A stretch of 64,000 bases of DNA from Blastomussa wellsi. Taxonomy: Eukaryota > Cnidaria > Anthozoa > Scleractinia > Plerogyridae. Positions 14,389-26,672 of this stretch are shown here, in pieces. Both the position numbers and the translations under genes were made by a program. The stretch spans positions 14,336,902 to 14,400,901 of the forward strand of contig OX393564.1 of the NCBI GenBank assembly GCA_947652115.1, given 5' to 3'. The notes beneath the pieces are model-generated. The model ran no database searches. It had not been told where the DNA came from and saw only the letters and a list, made by a program, of their open reading frames with translations. The first letter of the stretch is position 1. Each line of letters begins with the position of its first letter.

Positions 14389-14445
14389 TGTCTCCTTCGC
14401 AGCCGTTTTTTGGGGATAAAAAAACAGGCTGCGAAGGAGGAGACC
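14389..14445. repeat. Short palindromic MITE related to the MULE ends
   Basis: GTCTCCTTCGCAGCCG is followed closely by the reverse complement GGCTGCGAAGGAGGAGAC, with a loop of about 25 bases. The arm resembles the termini of the 1.19 kb element at 36975-38162 (TAGTCTCCTACGCAGCCG), so this is probably an extreme deletion derivative of that family. Confidence 0.5.
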
Positions 14446-17400
14446 AGGCTGCACGGAGAGGATTATGACTAAAAAGATACGTTCCATTCTTGTTGTAATC
14501 TTTTTGTAAGGTGCGCTCTCCGCAAAATTATTTTAAGTTAGACTACTTGTGAAGGAATTCTCTTTTCATGTTTTTCACGTAAAACGTCGTGTGAAATTGC
14601 ATGTTTCAGAATAGTAGCATAAAGTACACAAGTCAAGGTTCATTTCTAAAGTACGCATTGATTGCTGTTTGGTTTACCATACTAGCAAGATTGCGCAAAT
14701 GGTGCGTAATTGAATTCCTCTCGACCGGGAGATCTTGATAACGGAGAAATGCCAGGGGCTGCACTCTTCTGAAGTTTCATAGCATTGAAAGAATTCGAAA
14801 GTAGCTCAACTTTTTGCATTTTATTGTGTTTGGTTTTGCTTCCATTCTTTTAATGTTGGTGTTGATTAGTCGTGTTACATGTTATGATCTTTTTGATAAC
14901 TTCCCAAAGAAATTCAGTTCATCTCTGGGTTAGATCAACTGACTCTCCATGCAAAGTTTTAGCCGGCAAGGTCATCAAAACAATTAGAAGTCTTTGAATC
15001 ATCAGCCAGCAGTTTTTTGCATAAAACCTTTGGCAAATCTTATCTCGTGAAATCCAGGGTTATTGTTTTTGGTGCCCCACCGAGAAACTGAAATGCGAAG
15101 TTATCTCGAGAAATGTTTATCAGTCAATGGCCAGCCTGATATCTTTATGAGGTGTGTGGGGCCGGTGATAAGTCTTCTCCAGCTAACGCCAGATAAATAA
15201 CCGTCGTTATCACATGGATAAGAAAACTTCAGTACTGGGAGCTGCATCTGGCAGCACTCAGTAAGGCGTTTGACTGAAAATTTAATCTGCCTGCAGTCAG
15301 CTCTTAATTGATAACCTGCCTCGTCCCCAGGCGCCGGTCGGTCAAGGCGGTAGGGCGGGAAAAATCAAGGAGCGCGGGGGTTGATGGTTAGGTTGCACTC
15401 CGCCTGGCAGATCTTGCATTCAAAATGGCATCAACCTGAAAGTGTATTTTTAAACAGCATTTTATAAAGAAGACGGACTTGAACACCATTTCCGAACGTT
15501 GAAACATGTGCCAGCAAAAGAAGGGGCACTCCGTGAAGCAAAATAGTGACTTCAATTTCTTCACGACGAAGACGCGTTGAAAATTTGTGATGGTATTTTC
15601 TGATCTCCGAGCGAGAGAGGTACTCAATCCGTCTTTGTAGTTGTTTTGCAAGTCTGAGTGTAAACATCAAGCAATTAAATTTTGTTTTCCTCTCCACTTG
15701 TTTCGTGATGTTGTTTTATTTAACACAAAAGACGTTCTTTTAAAAACACCTTAGTCCGAGGCGACAATCACAATGGAACAGCAGCATGAATTTATGTAAT
15801 TCATCAATGTCTTTATACGCTTGCCTCGTCAGCTACATAATATAAAATGAAGCTAATCAATAATGGAAGCACTAACCACAGCTTATCCCATCCACAACTG
15901 AATTCATCTTAAGCATTTCTGGTCTTATACGTGTATTTGGTATTACAAAATTTAAGAAAATGAAGCCCCTATGCGCCAAAAATTTGCCTTTTTGTTTCAT
16001 ATAATTATTTTGTGTCATATAAATCTCGTGTGTTTTCTAGTAGTATGCCTTGTATCGGTCAAGGGCTTTTTTGCATACCTCCAATGCCGAATGGCATGAT
16101 TTCTTCATTTAAAATTTTTCTATTGTTTGCTAACCTTTTCTTTATTTTTTACTATCATTCTACTTCTTTTTACCTTTTATTGTTATCTTGTACTTTTTTC
16201 TTGTTTACCATGGATTGTAATACATAAATATTTTGCTATAAAATTTAGAACAGTGCAATCAACCCTTTTTATTGCTGTAAATTCACAGTGATCTGTACTT
16301 GGGTTAGGTTGGTTATGCCTCTTAATTCCGTGGGGAACAAAGGGCTGCTTTTTTGCGGTTTCTGTAACAGTCTGTTTTTTACAGGCCAAGGTTGTTAGCC
16401 CAATTCAAACCCCCAACCTGGAGGGCCAGTGAGTGCTCTTCGTCTGGTCTCGACCCGTCTGGCTTGGGTGGCCCTGCCAGGAGACAAATCTCCTGCCAGC
16501 ATAGCTCTCAGGGTCATAGAGACACGCAAGCCCCCCAACCACTCTCTGTACCTAATTAGGCAATAAAAGTCTTCCAAGTTTCACTATTTGAGTTGCAATA
16601 ATTTTAAGTGTTAAAAAAGTGTTTTTCTCCAATGGGTTAGCTACACTAACTTGTCATTCTTGAATTACCATATTTCCTTTATTAAGATCTCCAGAGGCTT
16701 GTCAATTTTAGGTGTAGCAGGGGGAGGGGGGACTTATTATTAGATATGCCGAGATTATTCCACATGTTTCCTATCTGAGAATAGCACTCCACTAGTTTGT
16801 ACAAGTTTGTGAAATGTCAGGGGATAATGTTATAGACAACTTTAAAATGTTTTTGGGTACCAGTTTTATTATCAAGGACAGAGAGAAATAATTGATACAA
16901 TATTTGCCCAATGACAACTGGGTATAGAAAGACTGTTTTTCTGTTGCCATTCCAGCTGTCCTCTCCAGTGGAGATTCGTTAGTTTAGTTGCACAATTCCT
17001 AAGCACAGAGGCTTTTCTCTTTTTGCTCAAGGTTTAGGAAGTTCATGATTAGCATCCAGCTGGTTTCTTTGCCAGTAGTCTCATAAAGCTATTCTGGAGT
17101 TTGTGTTGTAAAGCTTCTTGCCTTTCCTTTATCTTGGCTTCAGATAATTCACACCTTGTTAAATCAAATCAAATACAATAATGTAGAGATTCAAAGAGTA
17201 ATGCAAAATGGAAAGAACACCTGTGATGAATGCACATCACTGTTATCTACTATTTGGTGTTGAGAACAAACAACCATTACTATGAAAAGATCCAGATTCA
17301 ATGTGTGAAAGCTGAAACAAAAATATGTGCTACTCCAGACAACAGCAAAGTAAAAATATTTTTATTTCAGTTTAAGATTAGGTCTGTTAGTCCTAGTTTA

Positions 17401-18540
17401 CCAAGAAATTATTTTTGTAACAGTTTTATTAAAATGTGTAGAAGATTATGATTATGACTGAAAGCCTTTTCAGGTATTCGTGGAAATTCATCTTTCATGA
17501 TCTTGATCTCCATAAGAACATGCTGAGATAATTCATTAACCAGCTTAAAAATACGTTCTGATTTCATACCATTTGCAAGAGTAATTAAAAGAATCCAAGA
17601 TGAAGATACTAAATAAAGTGAAGGGAGGTTCTCCTTTCACTCAAATGTATTCCTTGCCAAAAACACGAAAGCCATTGTGCAAGTAGATATGAACATGTTG
17701 GAAGTCTGGTATGCTCTCAGTGAGTCATATTTTTAGAAGATGTGCTCACAAAAAAATAATAAAAATGGAAAAGCATTTAAGAGCAGTGTAAAAAGAACTT
17801 ATACCCATTTCTAAACGCCTGGAATTAGCAATACTCTCCCTTTGAGGCCGGTATCTACCTCTCATCAAATGCAAGTGAACGAGCGCTGCTATAGTTGACG
17901 TTGTTATAGTTGACGTTTCACAGCCTAAAGGTACAAAAAAGAATACCGAATTATAAGGAAGTTAATCTCTTACGAGGTCAAAACCCTCTGGACGTACCGT
18001 CAAAATTAAAGAAGTGTTCTATCGTCGACAACAGAATATGTCAACTCTCTACCATGGCTTAATCTTCCCGAAATCAACGTGGGGCTTTCCCTGTGCAATC
18101 CTCTGCTCGCAATTTCTGTTGTAAATCGCCGAGTTTGAGTTGGTTTTCCCATCAATATCAAATTTGACTGAGGGTTTCCTGCTTCGCAAAAGCAGGCCTG
18201 CAGAGTGAACTGAACGCAGAGAAGATTCAGCTCGATAGAACAACAAAAACTATCCGAATGGCAGCCAAACTCCGCTTGTTGACAACGGTAACTTCCACGT
18301 ACCTTCCAGTGATAATTCCTTGGCAAAAGTCGTTGATACAAGCGCTAAAATGCCTTTTGACAAGAAACGTAACATTTTTGCCAAGAAACCGAACAAGTTC
18401 TGCCAGGCGTCCAACTTTCCGTTCACATCAGTACCAGAACACCACGCGAACCGCGCAAAATCAATCCCAAAACGCAAAGCGTACCTTTTATGACCAAGGA
18501 GCGACGCCTGGGGACGAGGCAGATTGATAACCATTTAATC
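14446..18540. other. Intergenic DNA with one possible old repeat, no gene recognised
   Basis: No supported exon. The stretch 16390-16565 has a GC-richer, repeat-like character (AGCATAGCTCTCAGGGTCAT, then GACACGCAAGCC). It reminds me of a dispersed repeat in marine invertebrate genomes, but I cannot name it. Everything else appears unique. Confidence 0.35.
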
Positions 18541-18812
18541 CATTCTCGTCCCCAGAGCCGCTTGTCCCTCTTAGCTGGCTGGGCCTGTGCACGAGAATCA
18601 AGTGGCTCTGGGGACACACGATTTGATTCGCTGAATTCAAACAAAGGAAGTCCAATCACATCAGCCGTTTTGAACGCACTAACGATAAAGGATTTTAAAA
18701 CGGCTGATGTGATTGGACTTCCTTTGTTTGAATTCAGCGAATCAAATCGTGTGTCCCCAGAGCCACAGGCCCAGCCAGCTAAGAGGGACAAGCGGCTCTG
18801 GGGACGAGAATG
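18541..18812. mobile_element. Palindromic MULE-type MITE with 9 bp target-site duplication
   Basis: The element is almost one long palindrome: arms of roughly 125 bases begin CATTCTCGTCCCCAGAGCCG and end in its reverse complement. A central spacer of about 25 bases lies near 18675-18700. A 12-base insertion (near 18589-18601) is present in the left arm only. The element is flanked by CATTTAATC at 18532-18540 and again at 18813-18821. A 9 bp duplication is typical of Mutator-like elements. It has no coding capacity; the mirrored frames on both strands come from the palindrome. Confidence 0.85.
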
Positions 18813-19839
18813 CATTTAATCACACATGCACATGATTATGCACAAGTGATTTCATTTCCACCCCGACACAGTACTCAGCCCGGCTCGGACAAAACTGATA
18901 CACTGACCTGCGTGCGAAGAGCTGTCCCTTGAATTTGATGTGTGTGGTTTTTACACAACTTTACTTTAGCCATCCCTTTCGTTTATGCTACTTTCCTGAT
19001 ATCAAATATAACCCAGCTTTATACTTGATAGGACTGGTAATTTTTTTTATTACAGTTTAATGGCATAAAAGAAGTGCATACAAATATAAAAATAATAACA
19101 ATATAAGTTATATAAGGTAGAGAAAAGAAAAAGAAGAAAGAATGTAGAGAGAAAGATAAAGAGAATAGAGTGAAAGGAAGAAAACGAGAGAGAGAGAAGA
19201 AAAAAATAAGCAGAGCCATAAGGATAGCCTACAAAAGAGTCGAAGACCCCACACAAGGCAGACCACCTGAAGAAACCCTCCCAACAACCATAATAATTTA
19301 AAAGATAAAAGTTAAAAAGATAAATATTATTACATGAGTCAAGCTCAGTCGTAAGCATAATATGTATGATGAATTATTAACATTATGAAGCTAGAGAAAA
19401 CATAACCATTTTGATTTTGTAAGCCCAAACCCTGTGTGTCGGCGCCAAGCGGTTTATATACCCGAATAAGTCACTAGTGGTAGCTTTTTACACTGACAAA
19501 AGGTATTTGTTGTTCATTATTTATCCCCCAAAATATGCAGCGGGAGATGAAACGTCGATACTGTCGATCGAATTAGCGAGAAGGGTTAACCGCTAGCGCA
19601 AAAAGGTGTTTTTCTCCATCGTAATCGAACAAGCGACAATATTAACTGACTAACGTATAAAAGAAGGTCGAGTTTTCAGCGTATGCAGTACTTAACAACT
19701 ACTTGAACGGGTGAACACCTAGGACAATAACAATTTTTAGATACAAAGATAAATTTCAGTTTTCTTTGAAATCGCCTTCTTCTGGGGAGCCTTTGTACCG
19801 TCATTATTTCACTGTTTTCACATTTTTTTTCTCACTGTT
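18813..19839. other. Intergenic DNA, no gene recognised
   Basis: Includes an A/G-rich tract at about 19100-19210 and otherwise ordinary AT-rich sequence. I see no supported exon. Confidence 0.35.
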
Positions 19840-19905
19840 GAGTGTCCTGGTGGAGATCAGAGGAAATGTGCAATTTCTTCGACAAACGCGGCTATCCTGC
19901 TTCTG

Positions 19906-20592
19906 TTGTTCAAGCGGGCCCAGCAAATTGATCGACAGTCAGCACTGCAAACGTCACAGAGAGAAAACAACGATAGAATTCCATTCACCCTCACATTTCA
20001 CCCTCACAACCACGCAGTTAAATCCATCATTCTCAAAAACTTTAAATTACTTCAAAATGATCCCAACACTGGTAGAATCTTTTCGCAACCTCCATTAATT
20101 TCATTTAAACGCGACAAAAACATAGGTAACTTTTTAGTCAGAAGTGCATTCCAAACTAGTGATCAACCCGGGACTTTTAAATGCGCTCGCGCACGATGCA
20201 AAACATGCCCTTTCATTCACAACGTTGACAAAATATCGGGACCCAAGCGATCTATCAAAATCACTGATCATTTCACCTGTACCTCAGCCAATGCCATCTA
20301 CTGTATAACTTGCACTCTTTGCAAAAAATTATACATCGGCGAAACAGGGAGACGACTTGGCGACCGATTCCGAGAACACCTTCGTGACGTAGAGAAAGAC
20401 GACAAAAATGCATCGAAACCGGTCGCGAGACACTTCAATCTCCCAAATCATTCTAAGCAACATATGACAGTCTGCGGCCTTTCCCTTCACCAAGGAAACA
20501 CGGAAAGCCGTAAAACTCTAGAACAAAAATTTATTTTTCAAATCGGCACTCTTAATCCTCACGGTATCAACGAACGCTTTTCATTCAACTAA
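19906..20592 (+). pseudogene. C-terminal Penelope-like polyprotein with GIY-YIG endonuclease
   Basis: The frame runs about 228 codons to a stop at 20592. It contains a cysteine-containing linker (FKCARARCKTC, then YCITCTLC) and a GIY-YIG nuclease core of the form KLYIGETGRRLGDRFREH, with catalytic-type Tyr, Gly, Arg and a downstream Glu in LEQKF. In Penelope-like elements this nuclease follows the reverse transcriptase and nicks the target DNA. Upstream of 19906 the homologous reading shifts to another frame (DKRGYPASVVQAG at 19881-19919), so a frameshift and a 5' truncation are both present. The fragment cannot encode a working retroelement protein. Confidence 0.8.
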
Positions 20593-20681
20593 TTTATTCC
20601 GAAGTTTTCACGTTACCAGGCACCAGCCAATAGCGAAGCTCCATCTTTCTGTATATAAAAACACACGACGCACAATTCCTT

Positions 20682-20729
20682 GATTCGCTCCGACAAAGGG
20701 CTAACGCTCGAAACGTCAGCTCTTGAATC
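20682..20729 (+). ncRNA. Degenerate hammerhead ribozyme of the Penelope-like element
   Basis: The layout is that of a type I hammerhead. Helix I: GATTC (20682-20686) pairs with GAATC (20725-20729) and GCT pairs with AGC next to the core. Core 1: CCGACAA (20690-20696), where the consensus is CUGANGA. Helix II: GGGC/GCTC with a TAAC loop. Core 2: GAAA (20710-20713). Helix III is a minimal ACGT, and the cleavage site would follow C20717. Two core bases differ from consensus (U to C and G to A), so self-cleavage is probably lost. Hammerheads in Penelope-like elements are established knowledge. Confidence 0.7.
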
Positions 20730-20830
20730 TCTTTACGGTGGCCAATTGACATTATCAACCCAGTTGATAAAACCAAATTATATTATTTTGCTTGTGATTC
20801 CCCCGAGCCTGCGTCCAGTCTGTGGTTTTC

Positions 20831-21054
20831 ATTAGCGCGAACGTCACGTGATAGTATCCCATGATACTCTACTCTGTGTTATGGCGGCAGACCTGTCTTT
20901 CGAAGTGGTGGTGTTGCTCTCTGTAGAACTAGAGTAATCCACAATCATTTCGGCATTTAGGGGTTTTTTACCTTTCTGTTAGCCTAACTAGCATCCTCTT
21001 ACCATCCAAAAGATAGCAGTTAGGTAGAGGACGACTCAGGCACAAGTCGGGGCC
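20831..21054 (+). promoter_or_regulatory. Likely ING promoter and 5' UTR
   Basis: The stretch between the Penelope fragment and the ING start codon. It has an ACGTCACGTG motif at 20841-20850 that combines a CRE half-site and a CACGTG E-box. No TATA box is evident. The transcription start is not resolvable. Confidence 0.4.
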
Positions 21055-24000
21055 ATGGCGGCTAATATGTACCTGGAACATTACCTTGATAGTAAGTTGA
21101 TTACTAAATTTTATCCACATTTCATGCTCATTTGCATTTTGTAGAAAGGAAAATCAGTCAATCGCTCGAAAACCATTGAACGTTTCACTTATTTTGTAAG
21201 TTCATAAGTACATTGAATCAAAAGTGAGTTAAAGCCTATGAAATTACATCGATTTTTAAAGCCTTCTGATTTAATTTTAGGGATTACAAGCTAAATTTGT
21301 CTTCCTTTAAAAATTATGTATACTGTGAATTAGTTCTCGAACCTTGATCTGTCATTGCTTAGTTGCTTTACATAAAGATCCGTGTATAATATAAACTTAT
21401 TTTCGCGTAATTGTTAAAAGTAACTGTGTTTTTTAACTACTTTAATGCTGTTTTATGAAATAATTTATTATGTGGTCATCATCTGTTTACAAAAACGGAT
21501 AAAGGTTTAAAGGGTTTCCCCCGTAATTTCAAACTAAGTGACTTTTGGTGACAAAGTAATTATATTTTTGTGAGGTATGCATTTGCAATTGCTTTCTCTC
21601 TTAGGTATTGAAAACCTTCCATTTGAACTTCAAAGGAACTTTACTCTTATGAGAGAACTTGATCAGAGAACACAAGGTAAGCTGGGTCACCCACAGGTGG
21701 CCCATGTGTTGTATGTGATTTTACGTGACAATGTAAGGGAATGTATGAGAAAAGTTCAAAAATTGTCCTAAATTCCATATGTGGAAAAGAATGCAAATAA
21801 AAATGACTTAACTTGTGTTTTACTTGAGTTATTTTGTTGTCTATGTGTTCTGGAGTCGATTTAAAGACATTTAGGCGAGTTTTACTTTCTAACTTTTTTC
21901 TACGAGTAAGGCGAAGCAAAAGGCTGGCAACCTATTCTGCCAACGGTCCACACTCAAAGCTCCATAAATTCCACAAAAATGGCCTAATCTCGCCGAAACT
22001 GCCTCATGGAAGCGGTCAATAATTTTTCTTCCTATATGCTTTGCCTTGGGTTTCAAGATACATCCCAAGATTAGGTCATTTTTGTGGAATTTATGGAGCT
22101 TCAATTGTGGACCATGGGCAGACTAGGTTGCCAGCCTTCCACTTCGCTTTACTCGGAGGCAAACCTCAGGAAGTAAAACTCACCTAAATGTTTTTAAATC
22201 GACTCCAGGAAAACAGAAACATCAAAATAATGCAGGTAAAACACAAGTTAAGTCATATTTATTTGCATTCTTTTCCACACATAGAATTCGGGGCAATTTT
22301 TGAACTTTTCTCGTACATTCTCTTACATTATGTCACATAAATCACCGTATGGGCCACATTTGGGTCACTCTTTACTTTGGTGTCAAAAAAAGTTTCCTTG
22401 TGTGTGGTTCAATTATACCTGTTACCATCGCCGCCTCCCACCCCGGGGGCATTCCCTTTTTAGTGCAGAGTGCACTATTGGGATGATGTGTTGTGGGCTG
22501 TCCTCTTCTAACTCGCTAAGGCGCTAATGCGTAAAATTTAATGTTTGTTTAATTAATTAATATTAATTAATTAGTCTTGCGGAGGGGGTGGAGGGTTTGG
22601 TAGGAACCTGTGTGCACTGCACCATGTAAAACGCGGACTTCTGCACTACTGCTTCTTGAACATCACAAGGTATATAAAAAGTATGTTTCAGAAAACATCA
22701 TACCCTCCTTGTGGTACTACCTTTCAACAGCAAAGCGATTTGCTACCAATGCATGAGCATGTGTAGAAGATTAGTTTGCATTGCTATACTAAACACTACC
22801 ACTGTAGTCCCCAGAGGTCACGATCCTATTGGTCAGCACCAAGAATCGCGACCTCTTTGAGGTCTTGTGCTCTTCCTTGCTGTAGAACACAACATGTAAG
22901 GTGAATTTGTTTTAATACACTCTGATTTTATTTTAGGAGGGGGTATTTTAACTTATTTCAGGTATCGACACTTTCCCTGGTCTCCTGCGCAGCCGTTATT
23001 AGGGGATTGCATTACACTCCAGGGTTTTTGTTAGGGCCGGGACACCGGGACCTTTACTCGGCTATTTTAATTTTTGTCCCGGCTATTTCACGCTCATTTT
23101 GTACTAAAACTCCTGTAGAGACGATGGTCAAACGATAATTTTAAATGTGAACGTAAATTACGGTAAAATAAATAAAATGTTGTGTTATTTCTGTGCTATT
23201 GGATATGTTTCTTTGTGATAAACTTTGTGCACGTGCAGCTGATTTGGAGTTCGTGACTTGAGACGTTATGAAACAAAACAAACGCATTTATCGGCACTCC
23301 CAGTTCGTCATTGAAGTATCAAATAACCTCCATTTGTGAGTAAATGTGTCAAAAATAAACAGTGTTACAAAACCTGGAAGCCTCGCGAGAAAAACAAATG
23401 CGTATTTCCGTAGCGGTTTCTCATGGTGTTGCGACAGACAACCGCAATAAATTCAGCTTGTTCCATCGCTACAGTTCACTCTAGCATTTGCTCTCGAGAG
23501 AAAACGGTCAAACAGCAGTTCTAATCTTTGTGACGATGTTACGCCGTGCCTTTCTTGGTCTAACAAAGTTAAGATAGGCATGGCATGTTCTGTTGTTCTC
23601 CAGTTGTTTTTCATTCAACACCATTTTAATATATTCAGGTTTGCACTGAAACTAAATTTAGAAAACGTGTGCGGTGAAGCGAATCCAACTTGTTTACGTT
23701 AGTTTCTACTTTCACAAGCTAGCAAGAGGTCGGGAAAAAACATTCATTTCATGTGAAATCTGCAGCATAAAATTAGAGCTTATGTTACGATAAAACAGGA
23801 TTCTTAATAATTCATACTGGTTTAGTGGAAATATGTGGAGGCAAAAGTTTTAAAACCCACACGCACTAATTCAATTACATTGAAACAAAGCGTGAATCGA
23901 CTCATTGCATCGGAGAATTATAAACCAGAATGTACCGATGAAAATTTTAAATGTTGAACGAAAACAACTGTAAATGTTGCTGAACGTTATATGATAAGGA

Positions 24001-26641
24001 ATGGTTGCAACTTTTTCTCGGAAAAAAAGTGGTATCCGATTATTTATGGCAAGAATGCGGACACAACAAAATTTGGCACGCGAGGCAAGCGAGACTTCGT
24101 GCCGCCGTACTGCAAAGCCTTTGTTTTTGTTTTTTTTTCTAACGGGTGCAGAAACTGTAAATGAATTTTCTGTCTTTCCCTCCTTATTCCCACAAAATGT
24201 GGAAGTTTCTGTCTGCTCATATCTGGCAAGCAAATAGTTGGGAATTATATGCAAAGTCAATGCAGGCTGGGAGTGGAAGGGGAAAGGCAGACCCGCATGA
24301 CCACCTAAAGGCCGTGGCAAATGAAGAAACGTTTTTCGGGCAAAATTGTTTCCCTGTTTGCCCGAGAACGCAAAAAATGTTTCTGTTTTTTGTTTCAGAA
24401 ACATGTTGTGTTTGCAAAAAAATTTTTCCAGTTTTCTCGCAAGGTACAGCAATGTGTCCGCAACAATGTGTCCTCGTTTGCCACGGCCTTAAGTGTTGTA
24501 CATGTTCAGTTGTAGATAACACTCTGCACTATCTGAGATTGTCTCACTAGTTTTCTTATTTAGCGGTCGATTCCCCACCCCGGGCATACAGAAAGAGACA
24601 ATTCCCCAACCTCGGGACTCGCAAGTATGTTGTTTGTGTAAAATGTTGAAAAAATATTGATTTCTGTACAGATAGCAAAAGCAGACATTTTTAACGAGTT
24701 GAACCATGCATTTCCAGGCAAATCCCTAGAGCACACTAGGCTCGATTGCTGCTGTTTTTTTGTCAGGCAAATGACAGAAACACTTCTTCCAACTTAATGC
24801 AGAACAACATGCATTTCCTTTTTTCATTTTGGCAAATTTAGGTGTTGGATATAGCTCACAGAAATGCTACGAGCCTCAGACACTCAATGATTTTCATTTG
24901 CCAGCCTTGTTGGAATTCCTTTTTCAATCTTTCCAAGAATAGTATTATAAAATAATCTTCTTAAGATACTGCATTGACAGATTTTGTAATTGAGAATCCT
25001 TCCAGACTGATCATTTGTTACATCCCTGGATGCAAGTATGGTCTTCTAACAGTACAGTTGCACAAAATTTGCAACCCTGGCAGTATTAATTTACCCTGTC
25101 CCAACTCGATCTTTAGTTGTATTGAGAAACATTTGGCCCTTTTAAAATTTGGAAGTTCATGACAGGATGCCAAACTTTTCCAATTTGCTATAATTTAAGA
25201 AAATAATGAGTCATTCGTCAGTGGATGAATTATTTGAGGCAGTATTGGATCCCCCACCCTCTGGCACTTAAGGTATTCCTGGAGGCTAATTTGCCCATTT
25301 TTGCCTCAAATTGCATTCAAACAATCTTTTAAAGTTATCTTCCAATCTTGATCATATTTACAGATTAAGAACATTATTGTGTGAAGACTTGCTGAATAAT
25401 AATTTTAAACTGAAAGAATGTAAGGAATGTCTGAAATACGATACTTTAATGAGTGTGGTCAAAACCCTTACATTTTGCTTATAACATTATAAGTCAACAC
25501 GAAAACTTTTCCCTTTAAAAAGCTTTGGCCAGTAAAAATAAAAGATCATTACCTTCAATCTTGTGGGAGTACGTCACAGAATAGTTCATTTTAAAAAAAT
25601 TAGGTCCAAATATAAAAAAATGTATCATTGTAAGATTCACGATGCCACTGTGGAACTAAATTTCGATCGCCTTTGATGTACTCCCACAGAAAAGTTCGCC
25701 CTTCTGTGTAGTTGAAGTCTGCCAAGTTTTGCGTCTTTCAGATATATCTACAGAAAGTAGTAGCAATTCTCGTGAGCCCACTTTTAAATTGACATGTTTT
25801 TTTTGCCAAAAAATCAAGCTAAATGGGAAAGAATTTGCTTTGAATTCCTTTCTTTGAACTGTTTTCGATGGCAGCCATCTTGTTCTTGTCTACAGTATTC
25901 GTTTCCAGCGGTAAAACGTTTCAAATGGCCCCGTGTAGGGCCATTTCTTCCTTTTACGGTGGGCTATTTTTTCCGTGAAACCAATCAGTAGCGGCAATTG
26001 TAAACAATGACGCCTTTGCATAGCAACGGCACCCCAACCGGTTGGTGTTGACAGCAACGAATGCCAGCGACTCAGACAGATCACGGATAGTCACAGAGAG
26101 CACGGAAAGCGAAATCGAGAGAGAAATTATTTAGAGTTTATCATCAGAGTTTTTTATCAGAGTATATTATCAGAGTCTATTACCAGAGTTTATTATTAGA
26201 GTATATCTTCAAAGCTAAGTGATACCTCGGAAGAAGGAGTCCGAGTCTGTCATTTCCACGCAAATATCTGTGATGGGAAACAAAGTGCAAGGTTCTGGTG
26301 CTACAGGTACTACAGAGAGATGTAAAAAAATTAAAAAAATTGCGGCAATCAGAAAGGGTTGTTCTGTCCTCCAGGAATACCTTAATAGATGATTGGGTCC
26401 CTATATAAACAGGGTTGCTACGGTCAGGGAAAGTCAGGGAAAGTCAGGGAATAATTTTCAATTGGGTAAATTTAATATTTTTTCCATATAATTATTGCTT
26501 TTTAAAGAACCTATTTCTTTCAGATTATTAAAAGTAGTTTTAATAATTAACAGTTATTCTTCGAGGATGCGCCGGATATGAGATGATATATATAACCAAC
26601 GAGGCTGTAGGCCGAGTTGGTTATTTCAGCTCGTATCCGCA

Positions 26642-26672
<31 letters not shown>

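Larger units (their letters stand above)
19840..20830 (+). mobile_element. 5'-truncated Penelope-like retroelement
   Basis: Only the 3' part of the element remains. It holds the linker and GIY-YIG endonuclease frame, followed by a terminal region with a hammerhead-like motif. The tail has the stretch GGTGGCCAATTGACATTATC, AACCCAGTTGATAAAACCA, which recurs at 45.8 kb in a second fragment. The reverse transcriptase domain is absent. The 5' border is approximate. The 3' end lies about 225 bp upstream of the ING start codon, on the same strand. Confidence 0.8.

Noticed and set aside
18423..18819. Mirrored open frames on both strands
   Set aside because: They are produced by the palindromic MULE MITE and read the same arm twice.
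23871..24550. Overlapping 193- and 129-codon frames
   Set aside because: They lie on opposite strands in ING intron 2, partly over a palindromic MITE, and match nothing I know.
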